Shown: positions 45,916 to 55,307 of the stretch, in pieces
How positions within the stretch are numbered: position 1 is the stretch's first letter
Layout: each line of letters starts with the position of its first letter
NCBI RefSeq assembly: GCF_012844345.1
Contig: NZ_CP051625.1
Coordinates: 2,108,001-2,172,000 of the forward strand
Reading direction: 5' to 3'
DNA from: Pseudomonas sp. gcc21
GTDB lineage: Bacteria > Pseudomonadota > Gammaproteobacteria > Pseudomonadales > Pseudomonadaceae
DNA length: 64,000 nucleotides
Made by a program: the position numbers and the translations under genes
Notes under the pieces: generated by a model
Told to the model about the DNA's origin: nothing
The model's input: the letters and a program-made list of their open reading frames with translations, nothing else
Database searches by the model: none

Positions 45916-45967
45916 AAGCTGGTTCGTACATTGACGTAACCGCTCACTTGTTCAAGGAAAGCCACCC

Positions 45968-46714
45968 ATGGCCAACACACCGGCGCCGCTACGGGGCCCC
46001 GAATACTTCAAGGAAGGCTGGCGAACCATACGTCAGCCGGGGTTGCGACGTTTTATCGTGATTCCCCTATTGCTGAATCTGGCGCTCTTCATCGCTGTGA
46101 TCAGCTGGGGCATCAGGCAGTTCAATATCTGGATGGACCGGCTCGTACCCACGCTGCCGGAGTGGCTCAGCTTCGTCGAGTGGCTACTCTGGCCGCTCTT
46201 TGCTTTGGTGGTTCTACTGGTTCTGTTTTTCAGTTTCAGTCTGGTCGCCAACCTGATCGCCTCGCCCTTTTACGGATTTCTCGCGGAGAAGGTCGCCGAG
46301 CAGGAACGCGGCCTGGTCAGTCCGCCCACAAGCTACGCCGATATTCTGATGACGGTCCCGCGTAGCATCGGGCGCGAACTGCGCAAGATCGGTTACTACC
46401 TGCCACGCCTGATAGCTTTGCTATTGCTGACGCTGGTTCCGGTGGTGAATCTCATCGCGTCGCCTTTGTTGCTGACGTTCGGCGTGTGGATGATGGCGGT
46501 GCAATACGTGGATTATCAGGCGGACAACGACAAAGTCAGCTTCATCGATATGCTGCGCTGGATGAAGGGCCGCAGAGCGCTGTCGCTTGGCTTTGGTTTG
46601 CCAGTGTACTTCGGCATGCTGATTCCGCTGATCAACCTGCTGGTGATGCCAACGGCTGTGGCGGGATCGACGCTGCTATGGGTACGCGAACGGCCCATGA
46701 ACGGGCTGCCGTGA
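45968..46714 (+). CDS. cysZ: Sulfate transporter CysZ
   Basis: CysZ is an inner-membrane sulfate permease feeding assimilatory cysteine synthesis. The 248-residue protein has the family opening (GPEYFKEGWRTIRQPGLRRF) and several membrane helices, for example FIVIPLLLNLALFIAVISW, LLWPLFALVVLLVLFFSF and LLLTLVPVVNLIASPLLLTF. The C-terminal cytoplasmic part is also as expected. It stands alone, divergent from the peroxiredoxin gene. A sulfur link to cysE and iscS elsewhere in the window is only functional. Confidence 0.92.
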   Translation: MANTPAPLRGPEYFKEGWRTIRQPGLRRFIVIPLLLNLALFIAVISWGIRQFNIWMDRLVPTLPEWLSFVEWLLWPLFALVVLLVLFFSFSLVANLIASPFYGFLAEKVAEQERGLVSPPTSYADILMTVPRSIGRELRKIGYYLPRLIALLLLTLVPVVNLIASPLLLTFGVWMMAVQYVDYQADNDKVSFIDMLRWMKGRRALSLGFGLPVYFGMLIPLINLLVMPTAVAGSTLLWVRERPMNGLP

Positions 46715-46721
46715 TATGAAT

Positions 46722-46751
46722 GCCGGTGCCCCGCTTCGTGCGGGCACCGGC
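46722..46751. terminator. Hairpin between convergent cysZ and the flavin oxidoreductase gene
   Basis: A perfect 10-pair stem, 46722-46731 with 46742-46751, fills most of the 46-bp convergent gap. Only TTCT follows on the plus strand. It probably serves both genes. Confidence 0.7.
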
Positions 46752-46760
46752 TTCTCCGGA

Positions 46761-47867
46761 TCAGACCAGCCTGTTCAGCGCTTCACGGCTAAACGGAAGA
46801 ATCTCGTCGAACCGTCCTTCCTGCACCTTGGCAGCCCATTGGGGATCGACGATCAGCGCCCTGCCCACCGCAACCAGATCGAACTCGTCATTACCCAGAC
46901 GCTCAAGCAAGCCGTCGATATTGGCGGTTTGCACCACCTTGTCCGTGTCCACCATGAACTGAATGAACTCGCCGTCCAGCCCGATGCTGCCGACGGTGAT
47001 GCATGGCTTGCCGGTTATTTTCCGGGTCCAGCCTGCGAGGTTCAGATCGGAGCCTTCGAACTCGGGCTCCCAGAAACGACGCTGCGAACAATGGAAGATA
47101 TCCACGCCCGCCTCAACCAGCGGCGTGAGGAAGGCCTCCAGCAACTCAGGGGTAGGCGCCAGCCGCGCTGTGTAGTCTTGCTGTTTCCACTGCGAGAAAC
47201 GGAAGATAATCGGGTAATCCGGCCCTACCGCTTCACGCACTGCGCTGACAATCTCCACCGCGAAACGACCACGGTTTTCCATGCTTCCGCCGTACTCGTC
47301 AGTGCGCTGGTTGCTACCTTCCCAGAAGAATTGATCAATCAGATACCCGTGGGCGCCATGCAGCTCGATGGCATCGAACCCGAGCTCCTTGGCATCGCGA
47401 GCAGCCTGGGCAAAAGCGCTCACTACATCCTGGATGTCTTCCTTGGTCATGCCGTGAACGACTTTGACGCCTTTGCTTATCTTTTCCATCGGGCCATAGG
47501 CTGGCACGGTCGGATTAGGCTCACTGCCCAACCGGCGCGCGTTACCCAGATGCCATAGCTGCGGAGCGATCTTGCCGCCGGCAGCATGCACAGCCTCGAC
47601 CACCTTCTTCCAGCCGGCCAGCGCCTCGCCGTGAAACCAAGGGATATCGCCAGCGCCAGACGCTGCCGGATGATTAACCGTGGTGCCCTCAGTGATGATC
47701 AGCCCCACGCCAGCTTCGGCACGACGTCGGTAGTAATCGGCAACCGCGTCAGTCGGCATACCGCCCGGTGAAAAATTGCGAGTCATCGGAGGCATGACGA
47801 TACGGTTTTTCAGCGTCAAGGGCCCCATGGTGAACGGTTGAAACAAAGGTTGAATATCAGCAGCCAT
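46761..47867 (-). CDS. NADH:flavin oxidoreductase, Old Yellow Enzyme family (NemA-like)
   Basis: A 368-residue FMN enzyme of the OYE family. It has the TIM-barrel opening LFQPFTMGPLTLKNRIVMPPMTR, the catalytic-region HGAHGYLIDQFFW, the GGSMENRGRF motif and the FMN-phosphate segment near DLVAVGRALIVDP. Such enzymes reduce electrophilic alkenes, nitro compounds or quinones. It lies 78 bp after the adjacent TetR gene, and the same 12-bp operator precedes both, as for the NemR-NemA pair of E. coli. The substrate is unknown. Confidence 0.9.
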   Translation of the reverse strand: MAADIQPLFQPFTMGPLTLKNRIVMPPMTRNFSPGGMPTDAVADYYRRRAEAGVGLIITEGTTVNHPAASGAGDIPWFHGEALAGWKKVVEAVHAAGGKIAPQLWHLGNARRLGSEPNPTVPAYGPMEKISKGVKVVHGMTKEDIQDVVSAFAQAARDAKELGFDAIELHGAHGYLIDQFFWEGSNQRTDEYGGSMENRGRFAVEIVSAVREAVGPDYPIIFRFSQWKQQDYTARLAPTPELLEAFLTPLVEAGVDIFHCSQRRFWEPEFEGSDLNLAGWTRKITGKPCITVGSIGLDGEFIQFMVDTDKVVQTANIDGLLERLGNDEFDLVAVGRALIVDPQWAAKVQEGRFDEILPFSREALNRLV

Positions 47868-47912
47868 TGGTTACTCCTGGCGATTATCGAAGTGTGGAAA
47901 TACGCGACGCGT

Positions 47913-47924
47913 ATGACCGGTCGT
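47913..47924. promoter_or_regulatory. Operator copy 1 (ATGACCGGTCGT) upstream of the OYE gene
   Basis: This 12-mer is centred on the palindrome GACCGGTC, 46 bp upstream of the OYE start codon. It lies between the tetR stop and the OYE gene. The identical 12-mer, on the other strand, precedes tetR (48546-48557). Confidence 0.7.
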
Positions 47925-47945
47925 CTCGTGTCTATTTAATAGCTA

Positions 47946-48533
47946 TCAGGGGCGCAGCAGTCTTTCCAGCTGATCGATAAAGGCGCGCAGCGGCGCTACC
48001 TGGCGATCCAGCTTCATGCGCAGCAGTGCGCCCTCCCAGGCCGCCCCGATGAATCCTGCCAGAGCAGCCGGATCCTGATCGGCAGCCAGCTCGCCGGCGT
48101 CTCGCGCTTTTTCCAGACAGCCTGCCAGCAGCTCGCTGGATCGCTTGAACACAGCACTGGCGGCACACCCGATAGGCTGGCTCTGGTCAGCCATCTCATG
48201 GCACAGGCTGCCGATAAAACATTGGCTGGAGGGCTCGCTCTGGTTGGCAAAGTGCCCTACCAGATCGCGATAGAAGCGCAGAATACGCTCCCGCGGGGAG
48301 ACGGCGCTTTCCTCCAGCGCACGGGCAAAGCGCTCCAGCCGCGGCAAATAGTAGAAATGCAGAGCCTGGACCGCAAAATCTTCCTTGCTTTCGAAGTAGT
48401 GATAGAAAGAGCCCTTGGGCACGCCGGCGCCCTGGGTAATTTCCTGCACACCCGTGCCGCTATAGCCCTTGCGCAGCATGACGGTGGTGCCAGCTTCGAG
48501 AATCCGTGCGCGTTTATCCTGAATACTGTTCAT
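47946..48533 (-). CDS. TetR/AcrR-family repressor (NemR-like)
   Basis: A 195-residue TetR regulator. The N-terminal helix-turn-helix is KGYSGTGVQEITQGAGVPKGSFYHYFESKEDF. The ligand domain has four cysteines (105, 111, 123, 139), with Cys105 in SSQCFIGSLCHEM. Cysteine-based sensing of electrophiles, as in NemR, is plausible but inferred. ATG 48533 (MNSIQDK) is chosen. The frame is open eight codons further upstream, but that would cover its own operator. The gene is followed by the OYE gene on the same strand. Confidence 0.88.
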   Translation of the reverse strand: MNSIQDKRARILEAGTTVMLRKGYSGTGVQEITQGAGVPKGSFYHYFESKEDFAVQALHFYYLPRLERFARALEESAVSPRERILRFYRDLVGHFANQSEPSSQCFIGSLCHEMADQSQPIGCAASAVFKRSSELLAGCLEKARDAGELAADQDPAALAGFIGAAWEGALLRMKLDRQVAPLRAFIDQLERLLRP

Positions 48534-48545
48534 GGGCGCCACTAT

Positions 48546-48557
48546 ACGACCGGTCAT
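48546..48557. promoter_or_regulatory. Operator copy 2 (ACGACCGGTCAT) upstream of tetR
   Basis: The reverse complement equals the 12-mer upstream of the OYE gene exactly. It begins 13 bp before the repressor start codon, so the repressor probably controls itself as well as the reductase. Confidence 0.7.
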
Positions 48558-48642
48558 TTCCCTCTGATAGCACTGCGCTGCTTAATCACTCGAATTGATA
48601 GCGTGCTATCGCGAAACCTCACAAGCACAAACGGCCATCCAC

Positions 48643-48668
48643 AAAAAAGCCCCCGTTATACGGAGGCT
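48643..48668 (-). terminator. Intrinsic terminator after slyD
   Basis: A nine-pair stem (48648-48656 with 48660-48668, one G-T pair) is followed on the minus strand by TTTTTT. Confidence 0.85.
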
Positions 48669-48705
48669 TCAATGTGCGGTCCTGGAGGACAATGGCAGCT
48701 TGAGC

Positions 48706-49191
48706 TTAGTGCTCCACGCCACCTTCGCCGTGCACGTGGCCATGTTCCATTTCTTCATCGCTGGCGTCGCGAATGCCGACAACCTTGACGTCGAAGGTCA
48801 GGCGCTGGCCTGCCAGAGGGTGGTTACCGTCTACAGTGACTTCATCGCCTTCGACACCGGTGATAGTGACGATCTGCATCCCGCCGTCAGGACCGGACGC
48901 ATGGAACTGCATACCGACTTCCAGCTCATCCACACCTTCGAACATGTTACGGCCGAGGACTGCAACCAGCTCCGGGCTGAACTCACCGTATGCATTTTCC
49001 GGCTCAACGGTAACGTTAACCTGGTCGCCTTCCTGCTTGCCTTCGAGCGCCTGCTCAAGACCAGGGATAATGTTACCCGCGCCGTGCAGGTAAACCAGCG
49101 GAGTACCGCCAGCGGATGAATCGAGAACTTCACCTGCGTCGTTGGTCAAAGTGTAGTCAATCGATACAGCTTTTTTGGCAGCAATCTGCAT
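48706..49191 (-). CDS. slyD: FKBP-type peptidyl-prolyl cis-trans isomerase SlyD
   Basis: SlyD is a cytoplasmic prolyl isomerase and chaperone that also binds nickel. The 161-residue protein has the FKBP domain interrupted by the insert-in-flap domain (VNVTVEPENAYGEFSPELV) and a short histidine-bearing tail (GHVHGEGGVEH). The tail is much shorter than in E. coli SlyD, so metal-binding capacity is probably lower. It is divergent from ackA. Confidence 0.93.
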   Translation of the reverse strand: MQIAAKKAVSIDYTLTNDAGEVLDSSAGGTPLVYLHGAGNIIPGLEQALEGKQEGDQVNVTVEPENAYGEFSPELVAVLGRNMFEGVDELEVGMQFHASGPDGGMQIVTITGVEGDEVTVDGNHPLAGQRLTFDVKVVGIRDASDEEMEHGHVHGEGGVEH

Positions 49192-49351
49192 AATTCGGCC
49201 CCTGTCGTTTTCAATAAGCCCGCTAGTCTACGCATCTTGAGCTCGAAACGCACGATTTGACCGACACATGGGACGAGTGGCCGCAGATGCCCAACGCCCG
49301 GCCAAAACCCGCTAATATCGGTCGTACACTTCTCAGCGAAACGGAATGTAC

Positions 49352-50551
49352 ATGTCTAGTCGGCTGGTTCTGGTGATCAATTGCGGTAGCTCCTCCATCA
49401 AGTTTGCCCTGCGCCGCGAGGGTATCGATAAACCCCTGTTAAGTGGTCTGGCTGAAAGGCTCTATTCGGATAACGCCACCTTGAATTGGCAGGCCGGCGA
49501 CAATAAACAGAAGATCAACCTGGCCGATGGAGAACACAGCACAGCAATGGCCAGCCTCTTGCCGCTGATCGACGAGTATGCCGACCAACCGTTGAGCGCG
49601 GTGGGCCACCGCGTCGTTCATGGAGGTGAACATTTCACCAGCGCGCAGGTTGTTGACGAGAAGGTGATCAGCGCCATCCGCGACAGTGCTCCGCTCGCCC
49701 CGCTGCATAACCCGGCTAATCTCATGGGTATCGAAGCGGCAATGAAGGTGTTCACCGAGACACCACATATTGTCGTTTTCGACACGGCGTTTCACCAGAG
49801 CATGCCGCCGCACGCCTACCGTTACGCCCTCCCGGAAGAGCTTTATACCCGGCACAGTGTGCGGCGCTACGGCTTTCATGGGACCAGTCATCATTATGTG
49901 ACCAATCAGGCGAGCCTGTTAACCGGACGTCAGCCCGGCGAAGGCGCCTGGCTGACCGCGCACCTCGGCAACGGCTGCTCATCCTGCGCCGTACTGGATG
50001 GCAATAGTCTGGATACCAGCATGGGACTGACGCCACTGGAGGGGCTGGTAATGGGCACTCGCAGTGGCGATGTCGACCCTAACCTGCATTTCCATCTGAT
50101 GCGCACCCTGGGTTGGGATTTTCCCCGGATCGAAAAACTGCTGAACAGAGAAAGCGGCCTGCTCGGTCTCTCCGGGCTGTCCAACGACATGCGCCAGCTG
50201 GTGGATGCGCGCGCCGACGGGCATGCCGGCGCTGAACTGGCGATTGACGTGTTCTGCTATCGACTGGCCCGCTCGCTGGCCGGGCTGGCCGTCGCGCTGC
50301 CGCGTCTGGACGGTTTGGTATTTACCGGGGGCATCGGCGAAAACTCGGCTCTGGTGCGTGAGCTTACTGTCAGCCACCTTGGCATTTTCGGCCTGCGGAT
50401 CGATACGCAGCGCAACGACAGCCTAGCGCGCGGCCAGGCCGGCACCATTCAGACGCCGAACTCACCGGCTATTCTGGTGATACCCACTGACGAAGAACGT
50501 CAGATCGGAGAGGAAAGCCTTTCCCTGCTGGATTCCGCACCCACCCATTGA
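49352..50551 (+). CDS. ackA: Acetate kinase
   Basis: AckA interconverts acetyl phosphate and acetate with ADP/ATP. The 399-residue protein has the family opening [16 protein letters not shown], the active-site stretches [19 protein letters not shown] and [12 protein letters not shown], and [14 protein letters not shown] near the end. I prefer ATG 49352 (MSSRLVLV, like E. coli MSSKLVLV). An ATG two codons upstream is directly against the GGA. It is followed by pta 12 bp downstream as one unit. Confidence 0.96.
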   Translation: MSSRLVLVINCGSSSIKFALRREGIDKPLLSGLAERLYSDNATLNWQAGDNKQKINLADGEHSTAMASLLPLIDEYADQPLSAVGHRVVHGGEHFTSAQVVDEKVISAIRDSAPLAPLHNPANLMGIEAAMKVFTETPHIVVFDTAFHQSMPPHAYRYALPEELYTRHSVRRYGFHGTSHHYVTNQASLLTGRQPGEGAWLTAHLGNGCSSCAVLDGNSLDTSMGLTPLEGLVMGTRSGDVDPNLHFHLMRTLGWDFPRIEKLLNRESGLLGLSGLSNDMRQLVDARADGHAGAELAIDVFCYRLARSLAGLAVALPRLDGLVFTGGIGENSALVRELTVSHLGIFGLRIDTQRNDSLARGQAGTIQTPNSPAILVIPTDEERQIGEESLSLLDSAPTH

Positions 50552-50563
50552 AACAGGAACACC

Positions 50564-52696
50564 ATGCATACTTTCTTTATAGCGCCTACAGGCTTCGGCG
50601 TAGGCCTCACCTCCATAAGCCTTGGTCTGATCCGCGCCCTTGAACGCACAGGTTTGCGTGTGCACTTTCTCAAGCCGATCGCCCAGCCGCACCCGGGCGA
50701 CGAAGGCCCGGAACGTTCGAGTGAGCTCATTTCCCGTACGCTGGGCCTGAAGCCGCCGGCCTCACTTGAACTGCAGGACGTAGAACATCGTCTGGCTGGC
50801 GGTGACCTGAACGGCGTCCTGGAAGATATCATCAGCCGCTACCAGCAGGCGGCAATCGATGCAGACGTCGTGGTAGTGGAAGGCATGGTCCCAACCCGCC
50901 AGGCCAGTTATGCCGCGCGCATCAATAATCATCTGGCAAAAAGCCTGGATGCGGACGTGATCCTCGTCTCCGCGCCCGACGACGACAACATGGCCAATCT
51001 GGCAAACCGCATCGAGTTACATGCCCACACCTTCGGCGGCCCCCAGGACCCGAAGGTTATCGGCGTCATCGTCAACAAGGTGCAGGGCCTGGACGCGGGG
51101 GATGATATTCCCGCCGACCGGACCGAACTGAAGCGCACGCTAAAGGATTTCTCGCAGGCACTGAAAAAGCAGTCCAGCGCGCTGGATACCGGCGACTTTC
51201 GCCTGATCGGCTGTATCCCGTGGAAGGATGAGCTCAATGCGCCACGCACCGCTGATGTGGCTGCGTTGCTCCGTGCCGGCACCCTGCACCCTGGCGACAT
51301 GCAGACCCGCCGGGTCATGAACATCATCCTCTGCGCCCGGACCGTGCCCAACACTATCGATCTGTTCCGGCCAGGCACCTTGCTGGTGGTTCCCGGCGAC
51401 CGTGATGACATCATCATTGCCAGCAGCCTGGCGTCCCTGTCCGGCACACCGCTGGCCGGACTGCTGCTCACGGGCGATATCACCCCTGATCCGCGCGTCA
51501 TGCAACTGTGTCAGCCAGCGCTGGATAATGGTCTGCCGATCATCACGGTTCCGACCGGCAGCTTTGCCACCGCGTCCCTGCTGGATCGCATGAACCGTGA
51601 AATACCCGTCGATGACCTGGAGCGCGCCGAGATGGTCACCGATTTTGCCGCCTCGCATATCGATCAGGCCTGGTTGCAGCAACGCTGCGGAACGCCGCGC
51701 GAAATACGCATGTCGCCGCCGGCATTTCGTTATGAGCTGGTGCGCCGGGCGCAGCAGGCAGGCAAGCGCATCGTGCTGCCGGAGGGCGACGAACCCCGCA
51801 CCGTCCAGGCTGCTGCCATCTGTCAACGCCGCGGAATCGCGCAGTGCATTCTGCTGGCCAAACCCGAGGCCGTTGAGGCGGTTGCCCGCGCCCAGCACAT
51901 CACGCTGCCTGAGGGGCTGCAGATCCTCGACCCGGATGTCATCCGCGAGCGGTATGTCGAGCCCATGGTCGAGCTACGCCAGGGACGTGGGCTGAACGCA
52001 CCCATGGCACTGCAGCAACTTGAAGATAATGTGGTGCTGGGCACTATGATGCTCGCATTGGACGAAGTCGATGGTCTGGTATCGGGTGCCATCCATACCA
52101 CCGCCAACACGATTCGCCCCGCGTTCCAGCTGATCAAGACGGCCCCCGGTTACAACCTGGTGTCCTCGGTATTCTTCATGCTGTTGCCCGAGCAAGTGCT
52201 GGTCTATGGCGACTGCGCGGTGAATCCCGATCCTAATGCAACCGAGCTGGCGGAAATTGCTATCCAGAGCGCCCGGTCGGCTGAAGCCTTCGGCATCCCG
52301 GCACGCGTTGCGATGATCAGCTACTCGACCGGTGAATCCGGAACCGGGCTTGATGTGGAGAAGGTTCGCGAGGCCACAGCGATCGCCCGTGAGCGGGAGC
52401 CCGGTTTGCTGATCGATGGCCCTCTGCAATATGATGCCGCGGCCATCGCCAGCGTCGGCCTGCAAAAAGCCCCGGATAGCCCGGTGGCCGGCAAGGCCAC
52501 TGTATTCATCTTCCCGGATCTGAATACTGGTAACACTACGTATAAGGCTGTACAGCGCAGCGCCAACGTCATCAGCGTTGGCCCGATGCTGCAGGGCCTG
52601 CGCAAGCCGGTCAACGATCTGTCCCGCGGGGCTCTGGTGGACGACATCGTCTTCACCATCGCCCTTACCGCTATCCAGGCCGAGAACAATACGTAA
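50564..52696 (+). CDS. pta: Phosphate acetyltransferase
   Basis: Pta converts acetyl-CoA and phosphate to acetyl phosphate. The 710-residue protein is the long form: an N-terminal P-loop-like domain (APTGFGVGLTSISLGLIRALER), a DRTGG domain in the middle (about 215-330), and the C-terminal catalytic PTA domain (about 390-705) with VLPEGDEPRTVQAAAI and FPDLNTGNTTYKAVQRS. It follows ackA by 12 bp. A terminator follows. Confidence 0.96.
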   Translation: MHTFFIAPTGFGVGLTSISLGLIRALERTGLRVHFLKPIAQPHPGDEGPERSSELISRTLGLKPPASLELQDVEHRLAGGDLNGVLEDIISRYQQAAIDADVVVVEGMVPTRQASYAARINNHLAKSLDADVILVSAPDDDNMANLANRIELHAHTFGGPQDPKVIGVIVNKVQGLDAGDDIPADRTELKRTLKDFSQALKKQSSALDTGDFRLIGCIPWKDELNAPRTADVAALLRAGTLHPGDMQTRRVMNIILCARTVPNTIDLFRPGTLLVVPGDRDDIIIASSLASLSGTPLAGLLLTGDITPDPRVMQLCQPALDNGLPIITVPTGSFATASLLDRMNREIPVDDLERAEMVTDFAASHIDQAWLQQRCGTPREIRMSPPAFRYELVRRAQQAGKRIVLPEGDEPRTVQAAAICQRRGIAQCILLAKPEAVEAVARAQHITLPEGLQILDPDVIRERYVEPMVELRQGRGLNAPMALQQLEDNVVLGTMMLALDEVDGLVSGAIHTTANTIRPAFQLIKTAPGYNLVSSVFFMLLPEQVLVYGDCAVNPDPNATELAEIAIQSARSAEAFGIPARVAMISYSTGESGTGLDVEKVREATAIAREREPGLLIDGPLQYDAAAIASVGLQKAPDSPVAGKATVFIFPDLNTGNTTYKAVQRSANVISVGPMLQGLRKPVNDLSRGALVDDIVFTIALTAIQAENNT

Positions 52697-52749
52697 CCCA
52701 GGATCTGCAGCTGTTTTAATACGGCTGCAATAAATGAAAACGGACCAAA

Positions 52750-52777
52750 ACCCGGCGCCCGACGCCGGGTCATTTAT
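52750..52777 (+). terminator. Intrinsic terminator after pta
   Basis: ACCCGGCG (52750-52757) pairs with CGCCGGGT (52763-52770), followed by CATTTATT. It overlaps the 5' region of the next gene, which starts at 52790. Confidence 0.75.
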
Positions 52778-52789
52778 TGAGCAACCAGA

Positions 52790-53698
52790 ATGCTGAAATT
52801 TTTGCCCGCGCCTCTACGCGGCATCATTGCCACCCTCCTGCTGATCATCAACACCCTGCTGTGCTTCAGCGTGTTGTTCCCCCTGGCCCTGATCAAATTG
52901 TTGCCCTACAAGCCCCTGCAAACGCTGTGCACGCGCATCCTGATCCGCATCGCCGAATTCTGGATTCTGTGCAATAGCGGCTGGATGCGCCTGACTGGCA
53001 GTATCGAATGGGATAACAGCGGCCTCGATCAGCTGGATTACGACGGCTGGTATCTGGTGACCAGCAACCACCAGAGCTGGGTCGACATTCTCGTGCTGCA
53101 ACACAACCTGAACCGGCGCATGCCCATGCTCAAGTTCTTCCTCAAACAGGAGCTGATCTGGGTACCGGTCATAGGCATCTGCTGGTGGGCGCTGGATTTT
53201 CCGTTCATGAAGCGCTACACCAAAGCCTATCTGGACAAGTATCCGGAAAAAGCCGGCCAGGACGTCGCCACCACGCGCCGCGCCTGTGAAAAATTCAAGA
53301 CGACGCCGGTGGCCGTGTTCAACTTCCTCGAAGGCACGCGCCTGACCCCTGCCAAGCATGCCCAGCAGAACTCGCCCTACCGTCACCTGCTTCGCCCGAA
53401 ATCCGGCGGCGTGGCATTCGTGCTGGATGCGATGGGCCAGCAATTGCGGTCGCTGGTGGACATCACCATTCACTACCCTGACGGCAGCCCGACTTTCTGG
53501 GATCTGCTCAGTGGTCGGATTCGCAAGGTCGTCATGCGCTGCGAGCTACGGCCGATCCCTGCGGAGTTTCTCGGTCAGGATTATCAGAACGACCAGCAGT
53601 TCCGGGAACATTTCCAGGGATGGATCAACGGATTGTGGCAGGACAAGGATGCGCTACTCGATAAGCTGCACCGGGAATACCCCGGCGCAGAACGCTAG
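52790..53698 (+). CDS. PlsC-family acyltransferase (YihG-like)
   Basis: A 302-residue membrane acyltransferase. Its N-terminal helix (IIATLLLIINTLLCFSVLF) precedes the motifs NHQSWVDILVL (HxxxxD), FFLKQELIWVPVIGICWWALDFPFMKR and NFLEGTR. Length and motifs fit the YihG group of 1-acyl-glycerol-3-phosphate acyltransferases, which tune phospholipid acyl chains. It is a single gene after pta and is convergent with the OmpA-family gene. Confidence 0.9.
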   Translation: MLKFLPAPLRGIIATLLLIINTLLCFSVLFPLALIKLLPYKPLQTLCTRILIRIAEFWILCNSGWMRLTGSIEWDNSGLDQLDYDGWYLVTSNHQSWVDILVLQHNLNRRMPMLKFFLKQELIWVPVIGICWWALDFPFMKRYTKAYLDKYPEKAGQDVATTRRACEKFKTTPVAVFNFLEGTRLTPAKHAQQNSPYRHLLRPKSGGVAFVLDAMGQQLRSLVDITIHYPDGSPTFWDLLSGRIRKVVMRCELRPIPAEFLGQDYQNDQQFREHFQGWINGLWQDKDALLDKLHREYPGAER

Positions 53699-53719
53699 CG
53701 CTCAGAAGGGATCAAGCGT

Positions 53720-53748
53720 GCCGGATCGACCATTAAGGTCAACCCGGC
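53720..53748. terminator. Hairpin between convergent acyltransferase and OmpA-family genes
   Basis: GCCGG (53720-53724) pairs with CCGGC (53744-53748) and GACC (53728-53731) with GGTC (53737-53740), in the 58-bp convergent gap. There is no T-run. Confidence 0.4.
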
Positions 53749-53756
53749 CTAGCGGA

Positions 53757-54410
53757 TTAAAGCGGACGTAGGTTGATTTCAACGCGGCGGTTCTGAGCAC
53801 GACCTGACTGGCTGTCGTTGCTCGCGATCGGCTGGCTCGGGCCAACGCCGCTGCTGCTGATGCGCGGACCGGCAATGCCCTGGCCTGTCAGGTAGGACGC
53901 AACGCTGGTGGCGCGCTCACGTGACAGACGCATGTTCAGATCCATCGAGCCGGTGCTGTCGGTATGGCCAACGATATCGATACCGTTGCGGTCAAATTCC
54001 TTGAACACCCGTACCAGTGCATTCAGCGTCGGGTAGAAGCTGCTGGAAATATCCGAAGAGCTGCTGGCGAAAGTGATGTTACCCGGCATGACCAACTGCA
54101 GGTTGTTGCCCTCACGGATCACTTGAACGCCCGAACCCTGCAGCTCCTGACGCAAGCGAGCTTCCTGCTGGTCTACGTAATAACCATAGCCCGCGCCCGC
54201 TGCGCCGCCGACCGTTGCCCCGATCAGCGCGCCCTTGCCGCGATCCTTCTTGCTGGATGTCGCAGCCCCGATAACAGCGCCAGCAGCCGCGCCGCCGAGA
54301 CCATAGATCGAGGATTTGCCCGCCTGGCGCTCACCCGTATAAGGGTTGGAGGTACAGCCCGCCAGTACCACTGAACACAGACCGGCAACCATCAAACCTT
54401 TAATCTTCAT
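53757..54410 (-). CDS. OmpA-family lipoprotein with glycine-zipper region (YiaD-like)
   Basis: A 217-residue outer-membrane lipoprotein. The lipobox is LAGC with cysteine 19. A glycine-rich segment follows (GLGGAAAGAVIGAATSS and GALIGATVGGAAGAGYGYYVD), then a peptidoglycan-binding OmpA domain with DIVGHTDSTGSMDLNMRLSRERA and the terminal QNRRVEI. It probably anchors the outer membrane to the cell wall. It is a single gene. Confidence 0.92.
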   Translation of the reverse strand: MKIKGLMVAGLCSVVLAGCTSNPYTGERQAGKSSIYGLGGAAAGAVIGAATSSKKDRGKGALIGATVGGAAGAGYGYYVDQQEARLRQELQGSGVQVIREGNNLQLVMPGNITFASSSSDISSSFYPTLNALVRVFKEFDRNGIDIVGHTDSTGSMDLNMRLSRERATSVASYLTGQGIAGPRISSSGVGPSQPIASNDSQSGRAQNRRVEINLRPL

Positions 54411-54513
54411 AATGTTTCCTTGAACGTAGTGACACGAGTTATGCAGGAGAATACATCGCTAAAACTGCTGCAGTGTATGCATAACGTAAAGAACGAGTAA
54501 AACCGCTGCGTCA

Positions 54514-55158
54514 TTATGCGCGAACGAATGGATTAGCCCGCATTTCATCGCCGATCCGCGTATCCGGGCCATGACCGGTTACCACGACGGCTTCCTCATC
54601 GAGAGTATACAAGCGGCTGCGTATGGATTGCTCGATGGCTTTCGAATCGCCACCCCACAAATCGGTACGGCCAATCCCGCCACGGAACAGCGTGTCGCCG
54701 GCAATCAGCAGTTTATCCCCGGGAAACCAGAAGCTCATCGAACCAGGCGTATGCCCCGGCGTATGCATCGCCACCCCGCAGCCACAGGCGAGCTCCTCGT
54801 CATCCTGGAGCCACTGGTCCGGCGCCGGGACGGGCGTATAAGGTATGCCGAACATGTTGCATTGCATCTCGAGGTTATCCCAGAGGAACTGGTCTTCCTT
54901 GTGCAGATGCAAGGTCGCGCCGGTGGCCTTCTTCATCTCGCCCGATGCGAGAAAATGGTCCAGGTGCGCGTGGGTATGAATGATGCTGACCACCTTCAGC
55001 CCCAACGCCTCCAGGCGATCAAGGATCGTCTGATGATTGCCGCCGGGATCAACCACAATCGCTTTACCGGTTACCGGGTCGCCGATGATGGTGCAGTTGC
55101 ACTGCAACGGGCCGACGGGAAAGGTTTCGCGAATCAGGGCGGTGCTGGGGGCTTGCAT
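54514..55158 (-). CDS. Metallo-beta-lactamase-fold hydrolase (YcbL/glyoxalase II-like)
   Basis: A 214-residue MBL-fold protein with the metal motif THAHLDHF, GHTPGSMSFWFPGDKLLIAGDTLF and a final VVTGHGPDTRIGDE. These fit the YcbL group of glyoxalase II-like hydrolases, which act on thioesters. The exact substrate is unknown. ATG 55158 gives a normal-length product. It is transcribed alone, divergent from the DUF559 gene. The 149 bp between them hold nothing I recognise. Confidence 0.9.
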   Translation of the reverse strand: MQAPSTALIRETFPVGPLQCNCTIIGDPVTGKAIVVDPGGNHQTILDRLEALGLKVVSIIHTHAHLDHFLASGEMKKATGATLHLHKEDQFLWDNLEMQCNMFGIPYTPVPAPDQWLQDDEELACGCGVAMHTPGHTPGSMSFWFPGDKLLIAGDTLFRGGIGRTDLWGGDSKAIEQSIRSRLYTLDEEAVVVTGHGPDTRIGDEMRANPFVRA

Positions 55159-55307
55159 GAGCGGGTCCTATGACAATTACACAAGCCAGCAAGGATGGCC
55201 GCAACGGCTATGGGATTCAACACGCATTTCACAGCTTTGGTATCTGTGGCTGGATTGGGGGCAGGCGATAACGCTAGGGTTTCTCTGTCGACGTCAGGGA
55301 CGAACCA

